The notes under the pieces: model-generated | Databases searched by the model: none | What the model saw: the letters and a program-made list of their open reading frames with translations, nothing else | Told to the model about the DNA's origin: nothing | Shown: piece by piece, positions 17,734 through 25,226 of the stretch | How positions within the stretch are numbered: position 1 is the first letter of the stretch | Layout: the number at the start of each line of letters is the position of its first letter | Translations under genes and position numbers: made by a program | Assembly (NCBI RefSeq): GCF_009806985.1 | Contig: NZ_WUAX01000014.1 | Coordinates: forward strand, 124,001-188,000 | Origin: Halorubrum sp. JWXQ-INN 858 | GTDB lineage: Archaea > Halobacteriota > Halobacteria > Halobacteriales > Haloferacaceae | Length of the DNA: 64,000 nucleotides | Direction: 5' to 3'

Positions 17734-17743
17734 CCTTAGTTAT
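17734..17743 (-). promoter_or_regulatory. Glycan-locus promoter element, leaderless type
   Basis: ATAACTAAGG on the minus strand begins 34 nt before the ATG at 17709. It is divergent from the element at 17837, so a 160-bp gap carries two back-to-back promoters of the same class. Confidence 0.65.
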
Positions 17744-17836
17744 GCTCCGGATAGCTCCCCCCTCGCCCCGATCCGGGCGTCGACGACGCTCCCGCCGTCA
17801 TCGGAACCAACGGCGTCGTCCGGCGGTACCCGACCC

Positions 17837-17846
17837 ATAACAAAGC
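17837..17846 (+). promoter_or_regulatory. Glycan-locus promoter element, leaderless type
   Basis: ATAACAAAGC starts 33 nt before the ATG at 17870 and fixes the start of the GNAT gene, whose frame is open far upstream. Confidence 0.65.
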
Positions 17847-17869
17847 CGGCCCGCTCGGCGCGAAACGGT

Positions 17870-18967
17870 ATGAGCGACGACGAGACGGAGTACACGATCC
17901 GGATGTACGAGCCGGGGGACCGTGAGGAGTTCTTGGACCTGTTCGAGACCGTGTTCGGCGGCGGCAGCGAGGAGTGGTTCCGGTGGAAGTACCCCGGGAA
18001 CCCGTACGTCTCACACGTCCCGATGTTCGTCGCGGAGCACGACGGGGAGCTCGTCGGCGCGCGCCCCTACATGGCGTTCCGGCTCCGGATCGGCGGGGAG
18101 ACGCCCCTCGGGCTCCAGACCGGGGACACGATGGTCCACCCCGACCATCAGCGCCGGGGCCTGTTCACGCGGATGACTCAACGGTCGTTCGACTACTACG
18201 GCGACCTCGACGACCGCGTGCTCACGTTCAGCGTCCCGAACGCGCTGTCGCGCCCAGGGTACCGAAAGCTCGGCTGCCACGAGGTCGGCCCGCTCCCGGC
18301 GCACTACCGCCCGGCGAACCCCGGGGCGCTCGCCGGCGGCAAGATCGGTTTGGTCGGCCGCGCGGCCGCCCCAGTCGTCCGACGCCTGCTGGACCGCCGG
18401 AGCGCCCGGGCACCGACGCCCGCGGACGTCGACGTGACTCGCCACGACTCGGTGCCCGAACGGGCGCTCGTCGACCTCTACGAGCGCACGATCCCGCGGG
18501 AGATCCACGCGCTTCGCGACGAGCGGTTCTACGGGTGGCGGTTCGACCGACCCGACTGGGAGTATCGGACGTACGTCGCCCACCAGGGGGAGGAGCCGGT
18601 CGCGGGGGCCGTCGTCGGACGCCAGCAGCGGGGCGGGGCGGACACCGTCGCGATCGCCGACGTCGTTCCGATGGTCGCCGACGACGCGCGGGACCGGGGA
18701 CTCCGGGGGATCCTCGCCCGCGTCGTCGAGGATCACGCCGACGCGGACGCGATCGTGGCGAGCCGCTCCGTGATCCCCGCCGAACTGCTCTCCGAACACG
18801 GGTTCTTCGCCGACGACGCGCCGCCGCTGTCCGCGACGGCGACCCCGACGGTTCTCATCTCCCGCGTCTTCGACGGGACGGACGACCCGCCGTGGACGAT
18901 CGCCGGACGCGACCTCCGGTCGCTCGAGGACTGGCGGCTGGCGCTCGCCGAACAGAACACGTTCTGA
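17870..18967 (+). CDS. GNAT-family N-acetyltransferase
   Basis: The frame is open from 17318, but the ATG at 17870 is chosen because the promoter element is 33 nt upstream and the GNAT fold begins right after it. The 365-residue protein has YTIRMYEPGDREEFLDLF at residues 7-24 and the acetyl-CoA loop MVHPDHQRRGLFTRM near residues 88-102. A second GNAT-like half follows with EIHALRDERFYGWRFDRP. This PF13527-like two-domain layout is common in haloarchaeal glycan clusters. It likely acylates a sugar or lipid precursor; the acceptor is unknown. Confidence 0.88.
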   Translation: MSDDETEYTIRMYEPGDREEFLDLFETVFGGGSEEWFRWKYPGNPYVSHVPMFVAEHDGELVGARPYMAFRLRIGGETPLGLQTGDTMVHPDHQRRGLFTRMTQRSFDYYGDLDDRVLTFSVPNALSRPGYRKLGCHEVGPLPAHYRPANPGALAGGKIGLVGRAAAPVVRRLLDRRSARAPTPADVDVTRHDSVPERALVDLYERTIPREIHALRDERFYGWRFDRPDWEYRTYVAHQGEEPVAGAVVGRQQRGGADTVAIADVVPMVADDARDRGLRGILARVVEDHADADAIVASRSVIPAELLSEHGFFADDAPPLSATATPTVLISRVFDGTDDPPWTIAGRDLRSLEDWRLALAEQNTF

Positions 18968-19013
18968 AGCCGGTCGTTCTCGTTGTCCGTCCGCCCGGTC
19001 CACGTGTCCGGCG

Positions 19014-19946
19014 TCACTGCGGGTCCGACGCCGGTACGGTCGGCGTCGTGAGTCGCTTTGCGACGTCCTGCATGGTCTCGATCCGGACGTCGCCGTCGTC
19101 CCGTCGCCGGGCGACCGCCTCGAGCACGCGCCGGAGCCGGACGATCTCGGCGTCCCCGACGAGGTTGTTCGGATGTAACCAGAGGTGGAACACGCCGTCC
19201 ACGTCCGCGAGGGCGTCGAGGCCCCGCTCGACCGCACGGACGATCGGGTCGTCCCAGACGCGCTCGGCGAGGCGACGGGCGGGGCCCTCGAAGCCGTACA
19301 GGTACAGCGACGCCGGGACGTCGACCAAGCCGTACTCGTCGACTGACGGCGTCACGATCGGGGGCGTGTCAACGGTCGCACGGGTGATCTTGTGCAGACG
19401 GCCGCCGAGTGCGCCGTCGACCGTCGGGGCGGTCCCGCGGTAGCAGTCGAAACCCCACTCCGCGAGCACGTCTCGGTGTCCCACGCTGTTGCGCGGGAAC
19501 ACCACGGACCGCATCGGCGTGTCGACGTCGAGCGCCGCCGCCGCCCGGAGCGACGCCACGAGCTCCGCGCGGGCGACCTGATCGCTCGCGTGTCCGAACT
19601 CGACGTGTGAGAACGTGTGGCAGCCGATCTCGTGGTCGACGTCGGCGTTCGCGACCGCCTCGATCAACGACGGTCCGAATCGGAGATCCGGCCGCCCACG
19701 CCAGCGGTTCCGCTCGTGTTCGAACCAATCGCCGGCGAGCGGGTGGTCCGCGTGGTGGCCGTCGCAGTCGGCGAGGAACAGGTGTCCGACGACGGCCCAC
19801 GTGGCGGGGATCTCGTACTCGTCGAGCGCGTCGACGAGCAGCCGCCAGCCGTCACGCCCCGCCTCGACCCGATCGGGGGGCGGGTCGTCGAGGTCGTGGT
19901 GCCCCCATCCGAGCTCGGCGTCGATGGAGAGTACGACCGATCCCAC
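19014..19946 (-). CDS. Polysaccharide deacetylase (carbohydrate esterase 4-like)
   Basis: The 310-residue protein carries NodB-type motifs: LSIDAELGWG near residues 6-15 (catalytic Asp), IGCHTFSHVEFG (HxxxH metal site) and a late FHLWLHPNNL. It should remove acetyl groups from N-acetylated sugars of a polymer or lipid-linked precursor. The start is GTG at 19946. An in-frame ATG lies 15 codons upstream at 19991, but a TGA separates the two (see the mini-ORF). The promoter element at 20024 is spaced for that ATG rather than for the GTG. Two further deacetylases are at 22399 and 23207. Confidence 0.9.
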   Translation of the reverse strand: MGSVVLSIDAELGWGHHDLDDPPPDRVEAGRDGWRLLVDALDEYEIPATWAVVGHLFLADCDGHHADHPLAGDWFEHERNRWRGRPDLRFGPSLIEAVANADVDHEIGCHTFSHVEFGHASDQVARAELVASLRAAAALDVDTPMRSVVFPRNSVGHRDVLAEWGFDCYRGTAPTVDGALGGRLHKITRATVDTPPIVTPSVDEYGLVDVPASLYLYGFEGPARRLAERVWDDPIVRAVERGLDALADVDGVFHLWLHPNNLVGDAEIVRLRRVLEAVARRRDDGDVRIETMQDVAKRLTTPTVPASDPQ

Positions 19947-19949
19947 CGC

Positions 19950-19991
19950 TCACCGCCCCCGGTGGTGTCGTTCGTGCGTCGACAGTGTCAT
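19950..19991 (-). other. 13-codon mini-ORF placed at the promoter's leaderless position
   Basis: ATG at 19991 is exactly 33 nt from the promoter element at 20024. It encodes MTLSTHERHHRGR and then TGA, in the same frame as the deacetylase, whose GTG follows 3 nt after the stop. The frame is either a leader peptide with reinitiation or an N-terminal extension broken by a nonsense codon. Confidence 0.45.
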
Positions 19992-20014
19992 ACCGGTCGA
20001 CAGCCGTGTTTCGC

Positions 20015-20024
20015 CCTTAGTTAT
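20015..20024 (-). promoter_or_regulatory. Glycan-locus promoter element
   Basis: ATAACTAAGG on the minus strand is 33 nt before the mini-ORF ATG at 19991 and 78 nt before the deacetylase GTG at 19946. Confidence 0.6.
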
Positions 20025-20119
20025 ACGGTCGTAACCGTCGACGTAGCCGACCGTACCCGGCTGTAACTGCGGGCTGACCGCGCCCGACGGCCTCCCGAGC
20101 CGTGCCGCCGACTCGGCTG

Positions 20120-20207
20120 TCCACGTCGCTTCGGCGTCCTGTCCACGTCGCTTCGGCGTCCTGTCCACGTCGCTTCGGCGTCCTGTCCACGTCGCTTCCG
20201 CGTCACC
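20120..20207 (+). repeat. Four tandem copies of a 22-bp repeat
   Basis: TCCACGTCGCTTCGGCGTCC recurs with an exact 22-bp period at 20120, 20142, 20164 and 20186; the last copy has one change. It lies in the 493-bp divergent gap between two glycan transcription units (19947-20439). There are no spacers between units, so it is not a CRISPR array. Confidence 0.9.
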
Positions 20208-20297
20208 TCCGTGGTGCATCCACGCTCGCCGTCGAGTCCTCGACCCGCTTTACCCGCCAGTCGCACCGCCCGTCCGGTTCACCCGAGAATGGGTCGC

Positions 20298-20307
20298 ATA
20301 ACAAAGC
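20298..20307 (+). promoter_or_regulatory. Glycan-locus promoter element, leadered type
   Basis: ATAACAAAGC lies 142 nt before the acetyltransferase ATG at 20440. A UTR of about 109 nt is predicted if transcription starts 33 nt downstream. Confidence 0.5.
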
Positions 20308-20362
20308 GGTCCGGACGGTGCTTCTCCGATCGAACCCGCCCGCACGGGACGGGACCTACACC

Positions 20363-20442
20363 ATGTTACCGACGACCTCCGCGACCGCAGATCACGCTCC
20401 GGCGAACCGGACCGAACCGACGCGCCCGACGAGGCGTCCATG
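20363..20442 (+). other. Candidate 26-codon upstream mini-ORF
   Basis: ATG at 20363 opens a Thr/Pro/Arg-rich frame of 26 codons. Its TGA overlaps the ATG of the acetyltransferase gene at 20440 (ATGA). It lies within the predicted 5' UTR and parallels the mini-ORF at 9250. Low complexity makes chance possible. Confidence 0.3.
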
Positions 20443-21033
20443 AGCGAGACGACGACGCTCGACCGATCCGTCCGGATCGGGGAGAACTCCCGGATCGACG
20501 ACGACGTGACGTTCGAACCCGGGGACGAAGGCATACGGATCGGGTCCGACGCGCGGATCCGCTCCGGCTCGATCCTGTATTCCGACGTCGTCGTCGGCGA
20601 CGGCCTGACCACCGGTCACGACGCGGTCCTCCGCGAGGGGACCCGGATCGGCGACGAGACGCTCGTCGGGACGAAAAGCGTCATCGACGGACACACCACG
20701 ATCGGGAACCGCGTCAGCCTCCAGACCGGCGTCTACGTCCCGAGCGAGACGACGATCGGCGACGGGGCGTTCCTCGGCCCGAACGTCGTGTTGACGAACG
20801 ACCCCTACCCGGTCAGGACCGCCGTCGAGCTGGAGGGGCCGACGATCGAGGCCGACGCCTCGATCGGCGCGAACGCCACGGTGCTCCCGGGCGTCACCGT
20901 CGGCGAGGGGGCGTTCGTCGCCGCCGGCGCGGTCGTCACCGAGGACGTCCCCGCGCGGACGCTCGCGCTCGGCGCGCCCGCCAGACACCGACCGCTTCCC
21001 GACAGGCTCACCGGGGGGAACGACCTGCCATGA
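20440..21033 (+). CDS. Left-handed beta-helix acyltransferase
   Basis: The 197-residue protein consists of hexapeptide repeats (IGENSRIDDDVTF, IGSDARIRSGSIL, IGNRVSLQTGVYV, IGANATVLPGVTV) with the loop FLGPNVVLTNDPYPVRT typical of sugar N-acetyltransferases. It probably acetylates an amino-sugar nucleotide made by the aminotransferases of this locus. It is a paralogue of the enzyme at 2750 but longer. Its stop overlaps the ATG of the UDP-sugar dehydrogenase gene (ATGA), so both steps are co-expressed. Confidence 0.9.
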   Translation: MSETTTLDRSVRIGENSRIDDDVTFEPGDEGIRIGSDARIRSGSILYSDVVVGDGLTTGHDAVLREGTRIGDETLVGTKSVIDGHTTIGNRVSLQTGVYVPSETTIGDGAFLGPNVVLTNDPYPVRTAVELEGPTIEADASIGANATVLPGVTVGEGAFVAAGAVVTEDVPARTLALGAPARHRPLPDRLTGGNDLP

Positions 21034-22409
21034 CCGGACCCTACGGTGCCGAAACGGACCGCGAGTCGCTTCGGGCCGCGATCCGGAACGGCGAGGTCCC
21101 CGTGGCCGTCTACGGGCTCGGGAAGATGGGGCTCCCGCTGGCGGCCGTGTTCGCGGACGTGACCGGCAACGTGATCGGCGCGGACATCGACGAGTCCGTC
21201 GTCGAGTCGATCGGCCGCGGGGAGTGTCACGTCGGCGGCGAGCCCGGCCTCCCGGAGCTCGTCGCCCAGACGGTCGCGGACGGGTCGCTGGAGACGGTCG
21301 CCGACCCGACGGTCGCCGCCGACCGGGCCGCCGTCCACGTCGTCATCGTCCCGACCCTTCTGACGGCCGGCCGGCGGCCGGACCTGAGCGCGGTCGAGGC
21401 CGTGATCGACGACGTGGCGACCGGGCTCGACCCGGGCGACCTGGTCTGTATCGAGTCGACGGTGCCGCCCCGGACGTGCGTCGACGAGGTCGTTCCGCGG
21501 CTCGCCGAGCGAAGCGCGGTCGACGAGGGCTCCTTCGGCGTCGCGTTCTGTCCGGAGCGGACCGCGAGCGGGCGCGCGCTCAGGGACATCCGTGAGGCGT
21601 ACCCGAAGGTCGTGGGCGGGGTGGACGCCGACAGCACCCGGGCCGCCGCCGCGCTGTACGACGAGGTGACGCGAAACGAGGTGATCGAGGTGTCGGACGC
21701 GACGACCGCGGAGGCGATGAAGGTGTTCAGCGGCGTCTACCGCGACGTCAACATCGCCCTGGCGAACGAGTTCGCGCGATACGCCGACGACCTCGGGATC
21801 GACGTTCGCGAGGCGATCGACGCCGCCAACAGCCAACCGCTCGCGAACGTCCTCTCGCCCGGCCCGGGGGTGGGCGGCCACTGTATCCCGGTGTACCCGC
21901 ACTTCCTGATCGACCACTTCGAGACCTCCAGCCCGCTGATACGGATCGCGCGCGCGGTCAACGACGGGATGCCGTCGTTCACCGTCGAACGGGTCCGCGA
22001 CGCGCTGTACGACGCCGGCGTTCCGGTCGAAGAAGCGACGGTACTCGTTCTCGGGGCGACGTACCGGCCGGGGGTCAAGGAGCTGCGGAACAGCCCGTCC
22101 GACCGGATCGCCGAGCTGTTCTCGCGGTACGGGGCGTCGGTGTACTGGTCCGATCCGCTGATCGACGACCCCGACGCGATCCCGGGCGAGCGCCTGCCGC
22201 TCGCCGACGTCGCCGACGCGGATCCGGACGCCATCGTCGTCGCCACGCCACACGAGCCGTTCGTCGAGCTGGACTGGTCGGCGATCCCGCCGACGATCGT
22301 CGTCGACTGTCACGACGCGTTGGACCTCGCGGACACCCATCACGTCGAGTACACGATCGGGAGCCCGATCGGTGGCCCAGCCGGAAGGAGACGGATCGAT
22401 GCCGCGTGA
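21030..22409 (+). CDS. Nucleotide-sugar dehydrogenase, UDP-ManNAc/UDP-GlcNAc 6-dehydrogenase family
   Basis: The frame is open to 20211, but the ATG at 21030 starts the fold and overlaps the previous stop. The 459-residue enzyme has a Rossmann motif VYGLGKMGLPLA at residues 21-32, a FCPERTASGRAL motif near 175, and catalytic Cys285 in GPGVGGHCIPVYP. The GHCIPVYPHF form is characteristic of the WecC/WbpA group, which oxidises the C6 of UDP-HexNAc in two steps. It would provide the uronic-acid backbone on which the 3-dehydrogenase, aminotransferase and acetyltransferase act. It overlaps slightly with the GTG alternative of the next gene. Confidence 0.93.
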   Translation: MTGPYGAETDRESLRAAIRNGEVPVAVYGLGKMGLPLAAVFADVTGNVIGADIDESVVESIGRGECHVGGEPGLPELVAQTVADGSLETVADPTVAADRAAVHVVIVPTLLTAGRRPDLSAVEAVIDDVATGLDPGDLVCIESTVPPRTCVDEVVPRLAERSAVDEGSFGVAFCPERTASGRALRDIREAYPKVVGGVDADSTRAAAALYDEVTRNEVIEVSDATTAEAMKVFSGVYRDVNIALANEFARYADDLGIDVREAIDAANSQPLANVLSPGPGVGGHCIPVYPHFLIDHFETSSPLIRIARAVNDGMPSFTVERVRDALYDAGVPVEEATVLVLGATYRPGVKELRNSPSDRIAELFSRYGASVYWSDPLIDDPDAIPGERLPLADVADADPDAIVVATPHEPFVELDWSAIPPTIVVDCHDALDLADTHHVEYTIGSPIGGPAGRRRIDAA

Positions 22410-23169
22410 CTTCACTCAGGGCGCGTACGCGGCCCTGCTCGACGCGGCGCTCGACGAGGGGTACGAGTTCCTCACCGTCAGGGACTACCTCCGGCGGACC
22501 GACCTCCCCGATCGGTTCCTCATCGTCCGGCACGACGTCGACCGGAAGCCGGGGAACGCGCTCTCGCTGGCCCGGATCGAGACGCTCCGGGGCGTCGAGA
22601 CGACCTACTACGTTCGGACGGTCGACAGCGCGTGGGACCCGGCGATCGTCCGCCGGCTCGCCGAGCTGGGCCACGAGGTCGGCTACCACTACGAGGACCT
22701 CGATCGCGCGGACGGGGACCCGCGCGGCGCGCGCGAGTCGTTCGCTTCGAACCTCGCTCGCGTCCGGCGGCTCGTCGACGTCGACACCGTCTGTATGCAC
22801 GGGAATCCCCTGACGTCACACGACAACCGCGACCTGTGGAACACCGCCGACCTCGACGCGTTCGGGCTGCTCGGCGAGGCGTACCTCTCGATGGACTTCA
22901 CCGACGTGACGTACTTCTCGGACACCGGGCGTACGTGGGAGGACGGCGTCCTGAAGGTGAAAGACCACACGATGGGTGAGGGGGAAAAGCGGGTCTCGGC
23001 GACGTCGACGTGGGACCTGATCGGGCTGCTCCGCGGCGGCGAGGTCGATCGAGCGTGCCTCCTCGTCCACCCGGAACGCTGGACGGGGTCGTACCCCGAG
23101 TACCTCTCTCAGCGGACGAAGGACCTGGCGGTGAACGTCGCCAAGCACGGGATCCAGGCCGTCAGATGA
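22399..23169 (+). CDS. Polysaccharide deacetylase-like protein
   Basis: The 256-residue protein shows LIVRHDVDRKPGNALSLARIE near residues 35-55, with the catalytic Asp and metal Asp of CE4 enzymes, GHEVGYHYEDLDRA (HxxxxH-like site) and CLLVHPERW near the end. I start it at ATG 22399, which has GGAAGGAGA 10 nt upstream, rather than at the in-frame GTG at 22372 inside the preceding gene. Family members of this branch are common in haloarchaeal surface-glycan loci, although activity has rarely been shown. The stop overlaps the ATG of a 14-codon mini-ORF. Confidence 0.88.
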   Translation: MPRDFTQGAYAALLDAALDEGYEFLTVRDYLRRTDLPDRFLIVRHDVDRKPGNALSLARIETLRGVETTYYVRTVDSAWDPAIVRRLAELGHEVGYHYEDLDRADGDPRGARESFASNLARVRRLVDVDTVCMHGNPLTSHDNRDLWNTADLDAFGLLGEAYLSMDFTDVTYFSDTGRTWEDGVLKVKDHTMGEGEKRVSATSTWDLIGLLRGGEVDRACLLVHPERWTGSYPEYLSQRTKDLAVNVAKHGIQAVR

Positions 23170-23210
23170 CCCGCCCTCTCACCGACGCCGAGCGGGGTGA
23201 TCCCCGATGA
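23166..23210 (+). other. 14-codon linker mini-ORF overlapping both neighbouring genes
   Basis: ATG at 23166 overlaps the TGA of the upstream deacetylase (AGATGA). The frame encodes MTRPLTDAERGDPR, and its own TGA overlaps the ATG of the downstream deacetylase at 23207 (CGATGA). The double overlap would let one ribosome pass from gene to gene by termination-reinitiation. Whether the peptide has any function is unknown. Confidence 0.5.
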
Positions 23211-24178
23211 GCGACCCGTTCGGGCCGGAGGTCGCGGACGCGGAGACCCGCCGTCGCGAGCAGATCCCGGGCGACGGCTCGTTCGCGCTCTGTCTCACGC
23301 ACGACGTCGATCGGCCGTACAAGACGTATCAGTCCCTGTACTACGCCGTGACGGAGCGGGACCCGTCACACCTCAAGTCGCTCGCCCCCGGCCACAACCC
23401 GTACTGGTCGTTCGACCGGATCATGCGGCTGGAGGCGGATCTCGGGGTCCGGTCGGCGTTCTACTTCCTCGACGAACAGCACCTGTTCACGGACCGCCCG
23501 CGCCGCGAGATCGCGAGCCCGAGGGCGTGGTCGCTGTACACGGGGCGGTACGACGTCACCGACCCGCGTATCATCCGGGTGATCCGCGAGTTGGACGCCG
23601 GCGGGTGGGAGGTCGGCCTGCACGGCTCGTACCGGTCGTACCGGAGCCGTGACCGGCTCCGCGAGGAGAAGCGGACGCTCGAGTCGGTGCTCGGGCACGA
23701 CGTCGCCGGGGTTCGGCAGCACCACCTCAACCTCTCGGTCCCGGAGACGTGGCGACACCACGCCGCGTTGGGGCTCTCGTACGACGCGAGCCCGGGCTCG
23801 TCCAGCCGCGTCGGGTTCGATCACGGCTACGGCGTTCGCCGCCCGTTCGACGACGCGTTCGCCGTCTTCCCGCTGACGGCGATGGAGCTCGCGCTCCCGA
23901 TCGAGTCCGACCCGGACCGGGCGTGGGAGGTCTGCGATCGGCTGCTCAGGGAGGCCCGCGAGGAGGCGGCGGTGATGACCGTGCTCTGGCACCCGCGGTT
24001 CTTCTGTGCCGACACCCCCAACCACGAACCGATCTATCGACGGCTGATCGAGCGGGCCCAAGCGCTCGGTGCGTGGGTCGGCCCGCCGGGCGAGCTGTAC
24101 GCCTCGCTCGATCACCCCGGCTCGCCGAACGAGGTCGCCGCCGACGGCGGGACGACACCCGGCGACCCCGGACGGTAA
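23207..24178 (+). CDS. Polysaccharide deacetylase family protein
   Basis: The 323-residue protein has the CE4 motif CLTHDVDRPYKTYQ at residues 28-41 with two aspartates, EVGLHGSYRSYRS (HxxxY/H metal region) near 140 and TVLWHPRFFC with the late catalytic histidine near 260. It resembles the polysaccharide-deacetylase branch that accompanies exosortase-type EPS loci in bacteria. It is the third deacetylase of this locus and is coupled to the previous one through the mini-ORF. The acceptor polymer is unknown. Confidence 0.88.
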   Translation: MSDPFGPEVADAETRRREQIPGDGSFALCLTHDVDRPYKTYQSLYYAVTERDPSHLKSLAPGHNPYWSFDRIMRLEADLGVRSAFYFLDEQHLFTDRPRREIASPRAWSLYTGRYDVTDPRIIRVIRELDAGGWEVGLHGSYRSYRSRDRLREEKRTLESVLGHDVAGVRQHHLNLSVPETWRHHAALGLSYDASPGSSSRVGFDHGYGVRRPFDDAFAVFPLTAMELALPIESDPDRAWEVCDRLLREAREEAAVMTVLWHPRFFCADTPNHEPIYRRLIERAQALGAWVGPPGELYASLDHPGSPNEVAADGGTTPGDPGR

Positions 24179-24185
24179 GCTCGGG

Positions 24186-24195
24186 TTTACAAAGC
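24186..24195 (+). promoter_or_regulatory. Glycan-locus promoter element, leaderless type
   Basis: TTTACAAAGC starts 33 nt before the ATG at 24219, and sets the start of a gene whose frame is open further upstream. Confidence 0.6.
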
Positions 24196-24218
24196 CGGTG
24201 TGTGCATACGTCCGACCG

Positions 24219-25223
24219 ATGAGATTGGAACGGCTGTCGCTCGCGGAGTGGGAGAACGCCCTTCCGGAGACGGGGATCGAGGTGTTTCACGATCCGGACG
24301 CGCTGTCCGTCCTCGACGACCACGCGTCGGGGGACCTCGTCCTCCTCGGTGGGTTCAAAGGTGACCGCGCGACCGCGTTGCTCCCGCTTTTCGTCCGTGA
24401 CATGGCGCTCGGCCGGGTAGTCACGTCCCCGCCGCCCGGCTTCGGCGTTCCGGGGCTCGGTCCGGTGTTGATGCCCGCGAGCCCGAAACGACGCAAACAG
24501 GAACAGGTCAACCGAACGTTCACCGAGAAGGTCGTCGACGAGCTCGACCTGGACGGGGCGCGTACCCTGTTCAAGATGACGTGCCAGCCCGGGTTCACCG
24601 ACCCGCGCCCGTTCGTCTGGGACGGGTTCGACCTCGGGACCCGGTTCACCTATCGGATCGACCTGTCGACGACCACCCCGGACGAACAGCTGTCGGCCGC
24701 GAGCAAGAGCCTCCGCCGAGAGATCGGCGACGCCGAGGAGCTCGACGTCGACGTGACCCGCGGGGGGCTTCCGGCCGCGAAGCTCGTCTTCGAGGAGGCG
24801 CGGGCCCGATACGAACAACAGGGCGAGTCGTTCCCGATGACGTGGGCGTACGTCAGGGACCTCTTCACTGCGCTCGGCGACGACGCCCGAACGTACGCCG
24901 TCCGCTCGCCGGAGGGGGAGTTCCTCACCGGGGTGACCGCGCTGTACTCGCCGGACGCCGCGTACTTCTGGCAGGGGGGCGCGCGCACCGTCCACGAGGG
25001 GGTCGCGGTCAACAGCAACCTTCACTGGGAGATCCTCCGGGACGTCGTCACGGACCCGCCGACGGAAACCGTCACGGCCTACGACCTGTACGGTGCCAAC
25101 ACCGAGCGGCTCTGTCGCTACAAGAGCAAGTTCGGCGCGGAACTCGTCCCCTATCACGTGATCGATACGGGCGGGCTCCGAATGCGCCTCGCCGAACGGG
25201 CCTACAACGCGATGAGGGGATGA
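24219..25223 (+). CDS. FemAB-like (GNAT-fold) aminoacyl/acyl transferase
   Basis: The 334-residue protein is a paralogue of the FemAB-like protein at 15062, with matching blocks: VLLGGFKGDRATALLPLF near residue 40, VTSPPPGFGVPGLGP near 70, ARYEQQGESFPMTWAYVRDL near 192 and LYGANTERLCRYKSKFGAELVPYHV near the end. The closing YGANxxxLCxYKSKF block appears to define this archaeal subgroup. The start at 24219 is supported by the promoter element. The downstream glycosyltransferase begins 4 nt after its stop, so they share a transcript. A role in adding an amino acid or acyl group to a lipid-linked sugar is inferred. Confidence 0.88.
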   Translation: MRLERLSLAEWENALPETGIEVFHDPDALSVLDDHASGDLVLLGGFKGDRATALLPLFVRDMALGRVVTSPPPGFGVPGLGPVLMPASPKRRKQEQVNRTFTEKVVDELDLDGARTLFKMTCQPGFTDPRPFVWDGFDLGTRFTYRIDLSTTTPDEQLSAASKSLRREIGDAEELDVDVTRGGLPAAKLVFEEARARYEQQGESFPMTWAYVRDLFTALGDDARTYAVRSPEGEFLTGVTALYSPDAAYFWQGGARTVHEGVAVNSNLHWEILRDVVTDPPTETVTAYDLYGANTERLCRYKSKFGAELVPYHVIDTGGLRMRLAERAYNAMRG

Positions 25224-25226
25224 CGC

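Noticed and set aside
20120-20207. CRISPR-like array
   Set aside because: The units are contiguous with no spacers, 22 bp long, and no cas genes are present. It is a tandem repeat.
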